Source: Branchiostoma floridae (lineage: Eukaryota > Chordata > Leptocardii > Amphioxiformes > Branchiostomatidae). Taken from it: a stretch of DNA of 64,000 nt. The DNA is taken from assembly GCF_000003815.2 (NCBI RefSeq), contig NC_049980.1:17587154-17651153 (forward strand). The letters are read 5' to 3'. Both the position numbers and the translations under genes were made by a program. Positions 36,256-59,663 of this stretch are shown here, piece after piece. A model generated the notes under the pieces. The model saw only the letters and a list, made by a program, of their open reading frames with translations, was not told where the DNA came from and made no database searches. Positions within the stretch are counted from its first letter, which is position 1, and the number at the start of each line of letters is the position of its first letter.

Positions 36256-36321
36256 TATAAAGGACAGACAAGCAAGCTGTTGACATTTACTTGCAGAATT
36301 TTCACAGGAAGTACAGAACAG
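36256..36321 (+). promoter_or_regulatory. TATA promoter and 5' UTR exon of PRMT copy A
   Basis: TATAAAG at 36256-36262 is followed about 30 bp later by the likely start (about 36286). A short exon ends GTACAGAACAG at 36321 with donor GTGAGA. The next acceptor, ACCTTACAG, lies at about 36841, 23 bp before the start codon. The same exon text recurs twice upstream of copy B, supporting its role as the transcribed leader. Confidence 0.6.
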
Positions 36322-36863
36322 GTGAGAACTTTGTATTTTCCAAAACCATATCCAGTTGCTTGAGTAACTACTTTTGGCGCATCTTATTACCTGGATATCT
36401 AAGCTACATCGACAGAACTTTGCATTTCTATACGCCGTTGCTCTCCAAGAAGATGTTCGGCTCTCGCTGTTTTTGTTTCTACATGCCTCGTGTGTTTTTC
36501 TTGGGATCTCTGTTTCGAATAGTAGGGTATTCCCTCTCCGCAAGTAAAAGCGAGCTGCAGGCTTGAGCTTTTATGAATAGATGAAGGCTCAAAATGTATG
36601 ACAGAGGCGTCATTGAGAACATGCCGCTTCATACTGCAGGCCTTTGTTTTCATCGCTATAAATCATGGTGTCTGTGTCAAGGTTTACAAATAAGAGAGGA
36701 ATGCTTGTACACTTTCCACGCATTTTAGTCCCTCCAATATGGGTGACCCCAATACCGAGGCATTGATCAGTATCATCAGGGCATTGATTGATATATTTCA
36801 AATGTTTCATAATTATAACACATATTTTCACAACCTTACAGGGTATACTTGTGGGGAAGCACC

Positions 36864-40969
<4,106 letters not shown>

Positions 40970-41344
40970 TATTTTTGAGACGAGTAGGTCTTAACAATTC
41001 AAGACAATGGTGTTTACTTTTTGGACCTAGCAGTTAAGTACATGTCTTAGCAACAGGCAAAAGCAATTATATTTGCTCCGGTAGATAATTTTGATTTACA
41101 AGCATAAAGGCACTCATATTGAAGGTAATTCACTAATAGCGTCTTTAAGAGTTTATGTGGAATGTTTCTGATTGCACAGATACGTAACGTTCAAACAAGC
41201 TGGCTATTGGACAGAATCGCTGTTTGCCAGTTTCCACATACAAAGTGGACCTTACCTTAGCACAAAGTGGACCCAGGATATTGTAAAACTCTAACGTTAC
41301 TTCGTTTAATCTCGGAAATGGCAATGTTACAACATTATCTTTTT

Positions 41345-41350
41345 AATAAA
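41345..41350 (+). terminator. Poly(A) signal of PRMT copy A
   Basis: AATAAA 376 bp after the stop codon, followed by ACGTTGATTGAT. Copy B has AATAAA followed by the similar ACATTCATTGATT at 53034, so the 3' ends are homologous. Confidence 0.65.
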
Positions 41351-41436
41351 ACGTTGATTGATCTACAAAAAATGTTTTGTCTCCTTTCAATTCCATCTAG
41401 TACAGCACCAAACAAAATGAATTCCACCCCCCACCC

Positions 41437-41522
<86 letters not shown>
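41437..41522. repeat. CT and AT microsatellite
   Basis: A (CT)n run of about 12 units continues directly into (AT)n of about 30 units with one interruption (AAAT). Confidence 0.97.
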
Positions 41523-41526
<4 letters not shown>

Positions 41527-42078
41527 TACTTTATACTTTATACATATTGGTAGATAATGCTCTTTTATTGCATTGTTTGTGAATTTTCACAGGTTAAGGC
41601 AAAACAACGCTCATTACTGTCCAATCAGAGATTAAACTCCAGCTAATGTTCTACACGTATCTTAGGCTGACTACCTCGGTGAGTCGGCTGCAGTTCCGCA
41701 TGGCCCCACATGACCCCATTTAAAAGAGAACTTTAAAAAAATTGATAACGATAACTTTTTGGGGTTTTCAGTTAGTTTGGTCGGTTATATCCTCGACTTC
41801 AACATTCTAGTTTGTCGTGCTCGAAAACTGCTCCCTACTATGATTTTATCAGCGTTGATGTTAACTAAAGAAATCCCCATAGGCCGAAAACTGTGTTCTG
41901 CTACCTTGAGCAAGGCAAACCAAGTGGCACGGTACGTTACTTCTCTCACAAACAAATGTGAACTTTCAGAAATTCGACAAAGGAATTCACACGTATAGTA
42001 CCAAGGGATCTGTGCGTCATACAGGGGTTTGCAAGTTTGGGTAGGCTATATGATAATAACGTTAATGACCCGGCCTCG

Positions 42079-42682
42079 NNNNNNNNNNNNNNNNNNNNNN
42101 NNNNNNNNNNNNNNNNNNNNNNNNNNNNNNNNNNNNNNNNNNNNNNNNNNNNNNNNNNNNNNNNNNNNNNNNNNNNNNNNNNNNNNNNNNNNNNNNNNNN
42201 NNNNNNNNNNNNNNNNNNNNNNNNNNNNNNNNNNNNNNNNNNNNNNNNNNNNNNNNNNNNNNNNNNNNNNNNNNNNNNNNNNNNNNNNNNNNNNNNNNNN
42301 NNNNNNNNNNNNNNNNNNNNNNNNNNNNNNNNNNNNNNNNNNNNNNNNNNNNNNNNNNNNNNNNNNNNNNNNNNNNNNNNNNNNNNNNNNNNNNNNNNNN
42401 NNNNNNNNNNNNNNNNNNNNNNNNNNNNNNNNNNNNNNNNNNNNNNNNNNNNNNNNNNNNNNNNNNNNNNNNNNNNNNNNNNNNNNNNNNNNNNNNNNNN
42501 NNNNNNNNNNNNNNNNNNNNNNNNNNNNNNNNNNNNNNNNNNNNNNNNNNNNNNNNNNNNNNNNNNNNNNNNNNNNNNNNNNNNNNNNNNNNNNNNNNNN
42601 NNNNNNNNNNNNNNNNNNNNNNNNNNNNNNNNNNNNNNNNNNNNNNNNNNNNNNNNNNNNNNNNNNNNNNNNNNNNNNNNNN
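42079..42682. other. Assembly gap, 604 N
   Basis: Unresolved bases in the spacer between the two PRMT genes. Long open frames across it are artefacts of N. Confidence 0.95.
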
Positions 42683-42949
42683 ATTTTTTTCTTTCTTAGT
42701 CCACGCTCCTCACCCCCTCCCTAATAAATTTTCCTTCTATTTCCAGACCCTCTACAGATCACTATATTCCCCAGGATCTTCATAGGGAATTCGCTCACTC
42801 GGTGGTTTTATGAGGTGGTTATAGCAAAGGACCAGGCGTTATGACACCATGTACACCGAGGAACAGGCGGGTCATTAACGTTATTAAGTTATAATTACTG
42901 ATGTTAAAATGGTCCTGTCCTTTTGTAGATATAACTGGGGCAGAGTTCC

Positions 42950-43745
42950 CTCGTTCATTATGCGAATGAAGTCTTAACTAATCCTTTCTGGTGATGTATT
43001 ATAAATGTTACTCAGTGATTATGCAAATAATGCCCTTATTATCATAAATCATCAGCTGATCATCTTGTCTAGCCAAACAAAATATGTTATCTAATAATTA
43101 TGTTGTTCAAAGTATCAAAGTCTTCTCTTAGCAGAGAAGGCTATCATAGCATTTCCTCATATATTACGTAAATATGACCCTGATTTGCATGATTTATTTC
43201 TGCTAATGATCACCTTTACTTAGCCTTTAAATGCATCAAGAATGAAATTCTTATCGTTTACCACTATTGCATTATCATACGTCCTAGTGAAATATGCAAA
43301 TTAGGTACACATTTGCATAATTGATGTCTATCAATATTTTTCTCTTTTCAGTTACATATGTTGCATGTTTGAGCATCCTATTATGAAATGCAACAGATAT
43401 TCCATTTCCATTTTGTTAATTGATATAATTCTTTTGGTTACATTATTGTCTAATGTATAATTTTTACACGTCTATTCAATCTTGTGACTTTGGAGGAAGA
43501 CTTTGTACAAGCCACGAGGCTTTTTTCTTCCCCCCTGCACGTACTTTCTTCCTTTAACTTGTTTTATGTTAACTTTTTAAAGATTGTGCAAAATAAATAA
43601 AGTCAAAAGTCATATTTCAAACTTTCATTATAAATTATGCAAATTAGCATAATTATTATCTAATTATGTAATGCATCACCCAAGATATCTAAATACCAAA
43701 TATCATGACGGCCTTTCAACTTCTTCCCCAGTTATTCATGTGCTA
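42950..43745 (+). repeat. AT-rich dispersed repeat, several units
   Basis: Carries CATTTCCTCATATATTACG, ATGCAAAT (43294-43301) and ATTTGCAT (43311-43318) again with a 9-bp spacer, TTTCAGTTACATATGTTGCATG, and near 43620 TTATGCAAATTAGCATAATT. Same family as 32.0, 33.2 and 54 kb. Confidence 0.7.
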
Positions 43746-43869
43746 AGCTCAAAACGAAAACTGCAGTTCCAAACAACTTGCTAGGGGACCAAACTTAGTA
43801 ATACACTACATACTCCCTGCCCCAAGACCTATTCACTACTAAAAAATCAGGAACCTGGCTCTTGTAGAA

Positions 43870-44190
43870 AGTTTGACCTCCAACTTTAAAGCTCCGCTGC
43901 AGTACCGCAACTTGTTGCCAGGGGGCCCTTAATCGAACTTGACCTTCCTTTCTTAACCTCTAGCTCTACATATCTGCCAAATACCATGCAAAACCATTCG
44001 CATCTTCTAGAGTTATGCTGTCCGCTAACAAACGGACACACACACTCAGTCCGCTGCAGTACCGACGGAAAATGCCAGGCCAACCACTTTCGAACTGGAC
44101 CTTCCTTTTCGCAACCGCTACTCAAATACCAAATATCATGAAAATCCATCCAAAGCAAGGCTTCTGGAGTTATGTTGATTTACCTACATT
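43870..44190 (+). repeat. Two tandem CTGCAGT-type units
   Basis: Each unit begins CCGCTGCAGTACCG (43893 and 44049), has GAACTTGACCTTCC or GAACTGGACCTTCC, then CAAATACCATG or CCAAATATCATG, and ends with a C-rich or AGTTATGCTG/GTTATGTTG block. Spacing is about 156 bp. Confidence 0.65.
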
Positions 44191-44257
44191 TACACCCGCA
44201 GCCACAGATGCTCAACCGAAAACATACCCTTCTTGTCGAAGGCAAATACGATTAGAC

Positions 44258-44346
44258 AACTCTTCTCTCAATTCGTCACTTCATGAAGAAGACAGACAAG
44301 CCACCAGTACTTTGATATTCACTTGTGTAGAAGTTTCACAGAACAG
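44258..44346 (+). promoter_or_regulatory. Distal 5' UTR exon candidate of PRMT copy B
   Basis: AATTCGTCACTTCAT, GACAGACAAGCCACC-AGTACTTTG, and TTCACAGAACAG with donor GTGAGTAC at 44347. It matches the proximal copy at 45580-45666 and the leader of copy A. No TATA box is visible here. Confidence 0.5.
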
Positions 44347-44819
44347 GTGAGTACTTTTTATCTCTCTATACGCCAACACTTTTTAATTCGATCGCGACGA
44401 TGTATCATATCATTAGATGCTATCATTACAGCGGGAGAATTAGACAAAGCTACTTCACCTCAAGAAAGATAATTTAAGTGGAAGCGATATGCCAACAAAC
44501 AAAATGTTCAATGTGGCAAATCAATTTTTCAGAAACCCATTTAACCTAATTATGCTTACAAACGGATACTTAGTTTAGCCATACTGTCCATTTTCACAAA
44601 TCTGGTGATACTTGTCTTCCAGATTCTATTTTGAGCTATCTAGGACCATCATTCTGCTCAAAACTAAATACCAGAATGTCTAATCATGCAGAGTAAACAG
44701 TCTTTTCAAATCACAGCAGGCAGGCTTAGAAAGACCTGAAACACCTGATTATCTATGTACTTTGAGACATACTAAGTACTATGTACTTTTATGACGGTCA
44801 ACAAATATCTCAGTAGAAT

Positions 44820-45320
44820 TTCACATCTGTACACAGGTTTTGTAGATTATAGTTCAGCTTCTTAGTCAGTTTGACGAGAAGGTCTTAAATTCTATTTGGT
44901 TTGGGAGGCAACTTTCTTCTGACCGTAAAGATATGTATTCTAAAACAACAAGTTGTATTAAAAACAAACTGTTGTCTGACCAATACACTGTGGAGTTCGA
45001 CAAGGCTGTAGTCTTACTTCAACATTCTTCAACTTGTTCATTAGTGACATAGATTCAGAATTTGACCACTCTTGAATGTTGTAACCCTGCAATTCTACAC
45101 TGTATGAAAGTAGCTTGTCTACTATATGCTGATACACGATTTGGCTTACAATTGTCTATACCAGAAGAGTACTGGAAATCTTGAAGGTTGAAAGCCAACC
45201 ATAAAAAGAGAAAAATCGGTTCACAGAGGCAGGTCGCTTACCAAGAGACTGTTCCTTCTTGTTCAATAGTAATGTAGAAGAAATTGTATCTTCATATTGT
45301 TATTTAGGCATAATGGAAAC
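44820..45320 (+). mobile_element. Reverse-transcriptase relic
   Basis: Frame-broken translation gives FVDYSSA, then KDMYSKTTSCIKNK, GVRQGCSLTSTFFNLF after a frame change, and LLYADDT with the catalytic Asp pair. This is a decayed LINE polymerase fragment, located between the two copies of the 5' UTR exon. Confidence 0.7.
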
Positions 45321-45515
45321 GAGGCCTTTGACTGGTCAACGTTGTCTGTTCACTCACCACGGTAGTGGGTAGTCGGCGTCAGACAACTCACCGGTGTTAA
45401 TTACGGGTAGACAATCTACCAAGAGACTGTTCTTTCTTGTTCAATAATAATGTAGTAGAAATTTTATCTTCATATTGTTATTGAAATTGTATCTTCATGT
45501 TGTTATTTAGGCAAA
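45236..45515 (+). repeat. Tandem duplication near PRMT copy B promoter
   Basis: TACCAAGAGACTGTTC-TTCTTGTTCAATA with AATGTAG-AGAAATT-TATCTTCATATTGTTATT occurs at about 45240-45310 and again at 45418-45482, followed by a third short part to 45512. Confidence 0.7.
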
Positions 45516-45574
45516 GGGCGTTGTATAATTGTTTGGGTATTTGACAATTACGAGTAGACAACTCTTCCCATAAT

Positions 45575-45666
45575 TCGTCACTTCATATCCGGTAATAGAA
45601 GACAGACAAGCCACCTGTACTTTGATATTCACTTGTGTAGAAGTTTCACAGAACAGTACAGAACAG
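45575..45666 (+). promoter_or_regulatory. Proximal 5' UTR exon of PRMT copy B
   Basis: AATTCGTCACTTCATATCCGG, then TAATAGAAGACAGACAAGCC in place of copy A's TATAAAGGACAGACAAG, then TTCACAGAACAGTACAGAACAG and donor GTGAGTAC at 45667. The TATA box of copy A is degraded here, so start-site choice may differ. Confidence 0.5.
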
Positions 45667-46581
45667 GTGAGTACTTTGTATCTCTATACTCCGAAACCAG
45701 CTCATATGCAGCTATTCGCAGCACGGAAAATTCTGTTGCGCATTTCATATGCAATTATAAGCACCTCATGTAAAATGGATACGCTGAAGTTGTAATTCAA
45801 AGGCCAGATTGGCTCGACGTACAATTTAATTTATTCCGAAAAAATTCCAAATGTTGGGCGTACGGCTGCGTATTGACAAAATTGCATGCGGAAACCACGC
45901 CCATTTGAAAATATACGCAGGTGTGACCCCACCTTAAGCAAATGTTGCTGTAGATTCAAATAGTGGGATAGCACATCTTTTGAATTCATTTCCTCCCCAA
46001 GTCTTCACATGCATTGCCGCTAATGTTGTCATTGTTTCAACCATATGTTTGATTAATTTTGTCTACTTTATTCAGTAGCTGCTACCTTTCTCTCTTGTAT
46101 CTTTCACAATAGTCATTGTAATGTTCTGCTTTTTCCTGTATCCTATATGTATGACTATATGGTTCTGCTATTCCATAGCGTTCATCTAGTACAGCTGCAC
46201 AATCTGTGGACCCGTGGTTTCCAAGGGACTGCCTGTCTGTTAAAACTACTGTTGTCCTTGTTTGTTCACTTCATGTAGCAACTGTGAAATGTGTAAATTT
46301 TGTTACGCTCTTCCTCCTCTTCTTTTCCATGCCAAACAAATAATGTCAATGGCCTGGAATAGGCAATTGCCACCACGGATACTAGCCGTGTTCGATTACA
46401 TGATAATTAGTGAGACAATTGTGTCAGGACAGAGTAAGAATAAATCATATAGTAGCTAGGCAAAGTGAAGGTAAACATCGTGTACTTATTTACAGAGGTT
46501 ACGTTTCTTTTGACAGAAATCTTTTCTTGTAACATATTCAGTATCACCAAATCTCATAAGACGTACTGGAAAGAAAGCACC

Positions 46582-52626
<6,045 letters not shown>

Positions 52627-53033
52627 TATTTTTGAGACGAGAAAGGTCTTATTAATTCAAGACAATGGTGTTAACTTTCGTGATTGAGCGATTATTTAGC
52701 AACAGAGATAAACGCGAGTATATCTTATTCTCTCACATTATTGGAATCTTAATACTGTATCACATATAGTAACAAAACATAATATTTCAGACATATATGA
52801 CCACTAACAAATTTCACCAACAGCGTCTCCATGATGCTACACATATGTGATATGCATTTGGCTACAAGTTAGATATATAACGTCCAAACAAGCTTGGCGA
52901 TGGACGGACTACCAGCTTGTCAGTTTCCACGCACACAGAGGCTCCAGGAAATTTCACTGTAAAATAACCACACTACGACCAGCAGATGTTATAGTTGGGA
53001 TCTTGATTGTTATACCGTATCATTAAGCATTTC

Positions 53034-53039
53034 AATAAA
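53034..53039 (+). terminator. Poly(A) signal of PRMT copy B
   Basis: AATAAA 408 bp after the stop codon in a context matching that of copy A at 41345. Confidence 0.65.
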
Positions 53040-53059
53040 ACATTCATTGATTTACATAA

Positions 53060-53860
53060 ACCTGTTTTGTTACCATTGACCTTGCCATAATATAGTAGTA
53101 GAAATATCTCTATACCCCTCCCCGTTTCCTTGTGGCCACTTTCTCTAGGTTCAGCTTACAATTGAAGTTTTCGGTATTTGGTGGTGATTTGGTCGTACCT
53201 GGTTCAGTCATTGAGATGTTTTTAGTTAGCAGATCTAGTGACAAGTATTTTCTTTCTTGCTGTGCGGAAATTTCATTTTGGCCACTCCTACTGCAGCACC
53301 AAGCAAAAAGAGCCACAACCTATGTATCACTTGGTATGCCTTCATCACACTAGCAAAGAAGGTGGAAATGAAAGTCAGGTAGAGAACGAAATGTCAGGAT
53401 TTGTAATTCAAAATGTAATATTTGTTAAGTTCGCTGATGTTCATGTTAATATTTATCATTTTATATTATATTATACATTTTAAAAGGGTTGTACATGTAA
53501 CAGTTACTACCGGTACAATACATTGTTGAACAAAGTTACGTTAAGTTTATGTACGAAGTGGAGCAGGGTTAGTTTTTCACACTATTAACTTGTTGTCATT
53601 GATGAGATTTTTTATAGAGATTGTACATCAGACATATGGGATACACAATGTAGTGGACTGCATTGTGAAACAAAGAATTTTACATCATAATGGTTGCAAG
53701 CAACAACTCGGCAATAATGATCTGTATTGCAGGAGTCGTATATTACACGTAAAGGGGGTTGTACAAAAAAAAACTATATTACTTTGTGGAAACGTCCATG
53801 CAATGCATTAAGTCGTCAATATAGACATGTTTTATCTCGATAGTCCATTATACACATTGG
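53060..53860. other. Spacer, nothing supported
   Basis: No exon, RNA gene or element end recognised; short open frames only. Confidence 0.4.
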
Positions 53861-54550
53861 AAGTATATAACGTACTACATTGCGGAGCTAGGTAGCAATT
53901 TGCATATCTAATATCTAAAAATATCTATAAATATCTCTTTTTTAGTTACAAATGTTATACGTTTGACTGTCCTGCTATAAAATGCTGCGGATTAATTAAT
54001 TGTGCAAACTATCCCCTGGTTTGCATTAATAGAAATTGATTATAGAAGGCATCCCCCAAGTTATCTAGAGATCAAAAAGCATGACGATCCGTCAACCCTT
54101 CCCGTGTTATTACCCTCCAAAGGGATGATGCAATTGCGCACGCGCGGAAGACTTTCCGGGAATTTTCACCAATCGGACATACTAGTACACTACTCAGTTA
54201 GGCTAATATTTCTCTCTTTGTTACTTAGATACATGTGTCTTATCTTTGAGTATCTGATATTATGAAATGAAGTAGGCTTATAAACTGTCCTCATTATTTA
54301 TGCAAATTAGCCCCTGATTTGCATGATGAAATTTGATTATGTAAGGCATCTCCAAAGCTATCTCACTCACTCGCTCGCTCACAGCCCATGACAAAGACTA
54401 TCTGCATTCCAAATACCATGACAATCTGTCAACACAAATTATTCCACTCCAAAGGGATGATGCGACTACATAGGCGCGGAAAATTTCCTGTAGAATTCCG
54501 GACAATTTTGCCAATCGGACGTATCATATACTGTTAGGCTAGAAAATTCG
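53860..54550 (+). repeat. Tandem AT-rich repeat units with inverted octamer motifs
   Basis: Two units about 295 bp apart. The second has ATGCAAAT (54300-54307) and ATTTGCAT (54317-54324), 9-bp spacer, then GTAAGGCATCTCC-AAAGCTATCT, GTCAACAC and CCAAAGGGATGATGC. The first is degenerate at the octamers. Same family as 33.2 kb. Confidence 0.8.
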
Positions 54551-57500
54551 TTCTTTATCTCTGAAATTCGTTGAGCATCTTCCGAACGCAGCAATGCCGC
54601 AAGCGTGCCGCACGTCAAGTGAGAGGGGGCCTTTACCAAAACTTACTGCGAATACAGCCTGTTGCTATGTAAATGTCCTTAAGCTTGTGGCGCCGGTAGA
54701 GACATTATATTCCTTTTACATTTTTCCATATTATCAGTGAAAAGGCGATATTCTTACCCTTTGTAGTGATACAGAAAGGCACCGATGAGTCGTCCGTAAC
54801 AATGCCCACCAGGTGATTACAAACATGGTAACGCCTACAGCATGGTATGGGGAAAGGTACTGTGAGCTTAAGAAGACTGATTATGAATGGATTGAGACTA
54901 TCTAATACTGCCAAGCCCTAACTACATGATATCTACGATCACTTTCGAAGGAAGAAAAAATGGAGGAGCCCGTTGTCGGGTGAGACGGTACTTATAATAA
55001 CAGACATACATTTCACTAGTGGTGCCTATAGGTGCTCTGCTTAGGAAGACATATATCTGCTTTCTCATTTTGCTCCTGTTTAGAGCCCAACAGAGGGCCA
55101 ATGATGGCAAGGTTAAAGGGACGCCTACGACTGCGAGCTAGGTTCATGGGAAAATGGATGGCGTGGATCAAAGCATGACTATAGTGCGAGGAGAGGGTCG
55201 AGTTCAGCAGGAGATGCGATGCGTGGTTCAGATATGACGCAGCTAAAGTGCCACAGGGGAGTCAGGTTGAAACTGCTCTCTCCCACCGTCTTTCGTATCT
55301 CTCTGATGTGTGGATAACGCTCCATACGCGACGATATAGAATTGTGCAATTGTGATTCAGGTAGTCTGATAATCTACACCATTCACTATCTGGAAAACTA
55401 ATCACAATGTGTCGTCCATTTATAGTTTCTACATTCAGTATATGGAAGAGTAGACTACTTTCCTAGTACGTATATCATTGTTCAAGTCACCATACGTTGG
55501 ACCATATAAAATGGTTGCGCAATATTTTATCTATTGATGACTTGTTGATATATCGCGACATCAACCTTGTAGTAACCCAGTTCATTTGTCAGGTTTAGGG
55601 GAGATGTGGGGAAGTGATTATGTTATCATTCACTCTCAGCTTCCACCGCCGATAGCGTGGCCGTAATCCATGGCTTTGTAATGTAAACTATTATGTAATA
55701 TTGCCTTGCCTTTGGCTCGAGATACTCTTGCCACTGGTATTGGTACACATTCCTGGTTAACTCAACATTATCAAGACAGTAGACCATGCTGTGCTTTATC
55801 TTGCTAGTATCAACATTAATACATTTTAAAAACTGCAACCTGGAGAAAGACCACATATCTCATTTCTTTATGTCTAGCCTGCTGATTACTATTAAGTTTT
55901 AGCACTTTCACTCCTAAGCGACAGATTACCATGAAGAGTTTTGGTCTACGTTGGGTCTGTGGGATTGTAAAGGCACCCAATGATGGCAGGTTGATCATGA
56001 ATCAAAGCCAAATATATTGTTGATCACCCATCAAAACCAATACAGTAGTTCATGTATTGTTTGGTGTGCCCTTGACCCTAAGGTTTAACTGCCGCATGGT
56101 CTTAACTATTTTGTTTGGTTCTCCTCCATCAAAAAATGACAGCGGGCACAAGTTGGCCAGGAAAACGTTAAAATCGATGGCATTGAAGAATCGGGTGGAT
56201 ATGAAAAAATGCGTCATTTGATGACCACGCTATTCCAATACAGATTGTGCTCTCATTACTCTGTATGATCCAAACGATGTATCATGTCGCCCGACACAGT
56301 AAAGCGAAGAGTAAGGGCCTCGCCATATGCCGTTGCCTTCCAGACAGCTTCAACAGATTTGTAAATGTCTCTAGAGACAAATTAGTGAGGACCTGCAGCT
56401 GTGCTGTGGTGGCGAGAGAAAATTCCTTTACGTTAGCGAATATTAGGAGAAAAGCTGTAAGTTTCCTTCTTTAGATTATCAGACAAAGACCAATGTTATC
56501 GAAGACATTGGATTGCAACTGCACAGAAATCTTTCACTCATAGAAAATACGGATCGATATGTACATCATAGAACTATGGTTGTTTACAAGCATATCGAAA
56601 GGCTATAAACATAAAATCAATAACAACATTTCTATTCCTTTAGGTTCATGAGACTCTAAAAGCAATATTTTCAGAGCATTTACTTTACTTACTAATGGGC
56701 CGCGAATGTTACCCTGTTCAATAACATTTTCACTACCAATATCGTCTTAAGTAATCATTAGAAAATATATGTAGCTTTTGTAATCAAATATGTGTGGTTT
56801 TGAGCTTTTTAGTTAGTTTTTGTTAAAGTGATGCATTCATTTTCAGGCGCCAGCAAATGAAGTTCAAGTGAGTGAACTTCCACGTGTTTCAAGGGTTAGC
56901 CCCAGTCTCCGGTGTACTCATCATGATGGATTGGCTACATGTTATCAAATAAATGGGAATCTCATGTGATCAGATCTTGTCAGTTTCATCGTCATGCGTC
57001 AGACTTCCGGGAGTGAACAGACCAAAAGATCTCTCCAGAATCTCTCTGGGCATTGCACATTGCGGAGTGTACGTGGGATGTTTACTTGTCGAAGTTGTAC
57101 TTGGAAAGGAAAACGTTTTGCGTTTGCTACAGTTCTATTTCAAACAATAATAACTGCTTAGTTTGGTGAGAAAAGAGGAAGAAGTTTGATTTTATAGCAT
57201 ACTGATTAGTTTTATGTTTGTAAGATGTGCTTTAAGACATTTATGTGGTAATTGCAGCAGCCTACCTGCAGATGGAGCGCGTTGAAAAGTCAAATACTTT
57301 TATACGACTAAGCGGCATGGTCACTGTATACCACAGCTCTGCACGGTGTGAATAGGCACCAATAGTAGAAGCCTGAACGTGATAATGGATAGATAGTGGC
57401 TAGTAAAAAATGTCAACTAGAATCAGAAACTCATTTTCACACATAGATGGGCATAGCACATTTTGATGTACCGTTAAGTGTGTGGTAGTGTTACGTTATG

Positions 57501-59640
57501 TATAAATGCCAATAACAAAGAAAGTGTATTGACAAGTAATTAAACGCCCAGACAATCCATTTTCTTCACTCAGAGTTCGTGAGGGAAGGAAATGTCTTAG
57601 AAGCTCTTTTGAATCAATTCAAAGATCAAAAAAAAATCCGACTCCCAGGTAGAAATCCAGTGATCTTTAAGTTCAGTGATCTTTAAGTTTTCCTTCTTTT
57701 CCGGATATTTTGTCACAAAATACCTTATTGAGAGAAGTTAACAGGTAAGAAGTTCTGGCTGAAGAAATGAGGTTGTGAGTAGTTATAACTACGCACTGTC
57801 TAGTAATTATCTCTCTTTCAGTCATATAATGCCACAAAATGCACTGATAACTCATTGGCTAACATGAAATCTTTTGTCAAGTCGTGAAATATAAAGCTTT
57901 GTATAAAAAAAAGAATAGTAATGATTCATTGAATATGTATATTTAATTCAATCTCTATGTCTGCATCATTAATTTATCAGTTTAAACAGCATTTCTCGAA
58001 AGCCTAGAGTCCATTCCAAGACACCATGCGGATGTTTGTGGCCATTGTTTAGAATTGATTTTAAAGTTTTGTAATTATATGTCTAGGACATTTGATACTT
58101 CAGAAATATTTGTAACACTGTTTCAACTTTATAAATATTTCCCTGGTCCTGTAAAACTTTGGAAATATTCATCGTGTGGAATTGGATACTTCTAATGGTT
58201 TCTAAATAATGATAACAGCATTCTACCATTATTTACCATTTTCTACCATTTTTTGTAAATGGTTCAGTGGGCTGGGAAGATAGCAATTCACACATCCATG
58301 CAAAGTATGGTTGGGTGCCGTGCAACAATGGCCCACCACAAAGGATCCACCAGTGCCCAGCAGTGAAATCTAAAAATATACAGATACAACAATAGGGCTT
58401 ACTTTTATGGGGGCAATAAACTAATTTAACCATTTGGCCAGGTTTACCATTTTTTGTAAATATTTGTAAATGTGAAATAATCACACAGAGGTTTCACAAT
58501 TATTCTAAATAAAGATATTTATACACAGTTACTTTCAAAATATTTCTAAAATATTCAAAGGAATTCAAATATATGAGTACTTTCTCAGTCAATTTTTTTT
58601 ACAAATAATTTATTATTGTGGCTCAGATATTCTTTTATTCAAAATAATTCAGACTAATTACAAATATCGCCCCAAAACCCTCATGGTGTCTTGGAATGGA
58701 CTCTACTGTCAAATGAAGTCCGACATGTACAGTAAGAAACATATCGCAGTTGCTCCTTATGTAAAAAAATCTGTCGGCAAATATCAGGAATCATATGATG
58801 ACACAATCTATGTCTGTTTTGTCTCTAAAGCCTATTGATAATTTCTCTGTTAAAATATCTACATGGTTAATTTTCGAAAACCAAAAATTTGCATCATTAC
58901 CAAAACCTACAACATTGTGTTCTACAAACACTAACACGTCAGATGGCACAGTAGAATCGGTGTTCTATTTCCTAAGAACACCAAGAAACGTACAATGTCA
59001 ATGTTAAGTTGTTTTACCACAAACAAACTGGCACTTTACTCTTTGCGTTATTCTCTTCAATGCCTTAATGTATTTCATTTAGTACAGAATGCGCCGATTT
59101 AGAGCGAGATATCAGTCTCCATAGGACTGGTTGTTTCGATAAAACCCTAACGTGTTTTCCTTAGGCAGTGCTATGACCCATGTAGGATCCGTAACGAGCA
59201 CACAGTGACTACGAGCTTCCCCAAACCAGCCTTGTGGGTATAAAACTCTATTATAACTTCGAAGACGGATGTTATAAGCGAGGTAAGCTCTGAGACTGAG
59301 GGGTTTTACAGCTACACGTATTGAACAATTGATTCATTAATGACGACTAGCTGATTTCCGACGGCTGCGTCATAGAGATACAATCTTCAGTAAAGCACTT
59401 TTAAATTATCATTTTTGACGAATGCTTTAATGCCGTATCACCAGAAATCACATATGTTTGGTGACGCAAGAATTATGCGTATCAACTGTTGGTGTGTTGC
59501 AGAATACTACATGCCTTATAGAGAAGTATGTATGATTAGATTTTAAATCTAATAAGTGAATTATCAGTCATTGAAATATGTTGTGGACGAACTGGGTACT
59601 GATGACTTTTGTGAAATTTATCCTTCTGCCAATATTGACA
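54550..59640. other. Intergenic, nothing supported
   Basis: About 5 kb with only short open frames and no recognisable protein motif, RNA gene or element terminus. The text CTCTACTG near 58700 and CTAGAGTCCATTCCAAGACACCATG near 58003 is mirrored by CATGGTGTCTTGGAATGGACTCTA at 58682, so 58000-58706 may itself be a long palindromic element. Confidence 0.4.
58000..58706. mobile_element. Candidate foldback element with perfect terminal inverted repeat
   Basis: TAGAGTCCATTCCAAGACACCATG at 58005-58028 is the exact reverse complement of 58682-58705. The interior, about 650 bp, is rich in AAATATTT and TTTGTAAAT words on both strands and has no clear protein. Target duplications were not resolved. 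Confidence 0.7.
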
Positions 59641-59663
59641 CGTTAAAACACCAAGACATCTAC

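Noticed and set aside
36193-36653. Open frames around the PRMT copy A leader on both strands
   Set aside because: They overlap the TATA box and 5' UTR exon and show no protein motif.
42029-42724. Long open frames of over 200 codons
   Set aside because: Almost entirely N; the same holds for frames across 14855-14954 and 48974-49211.
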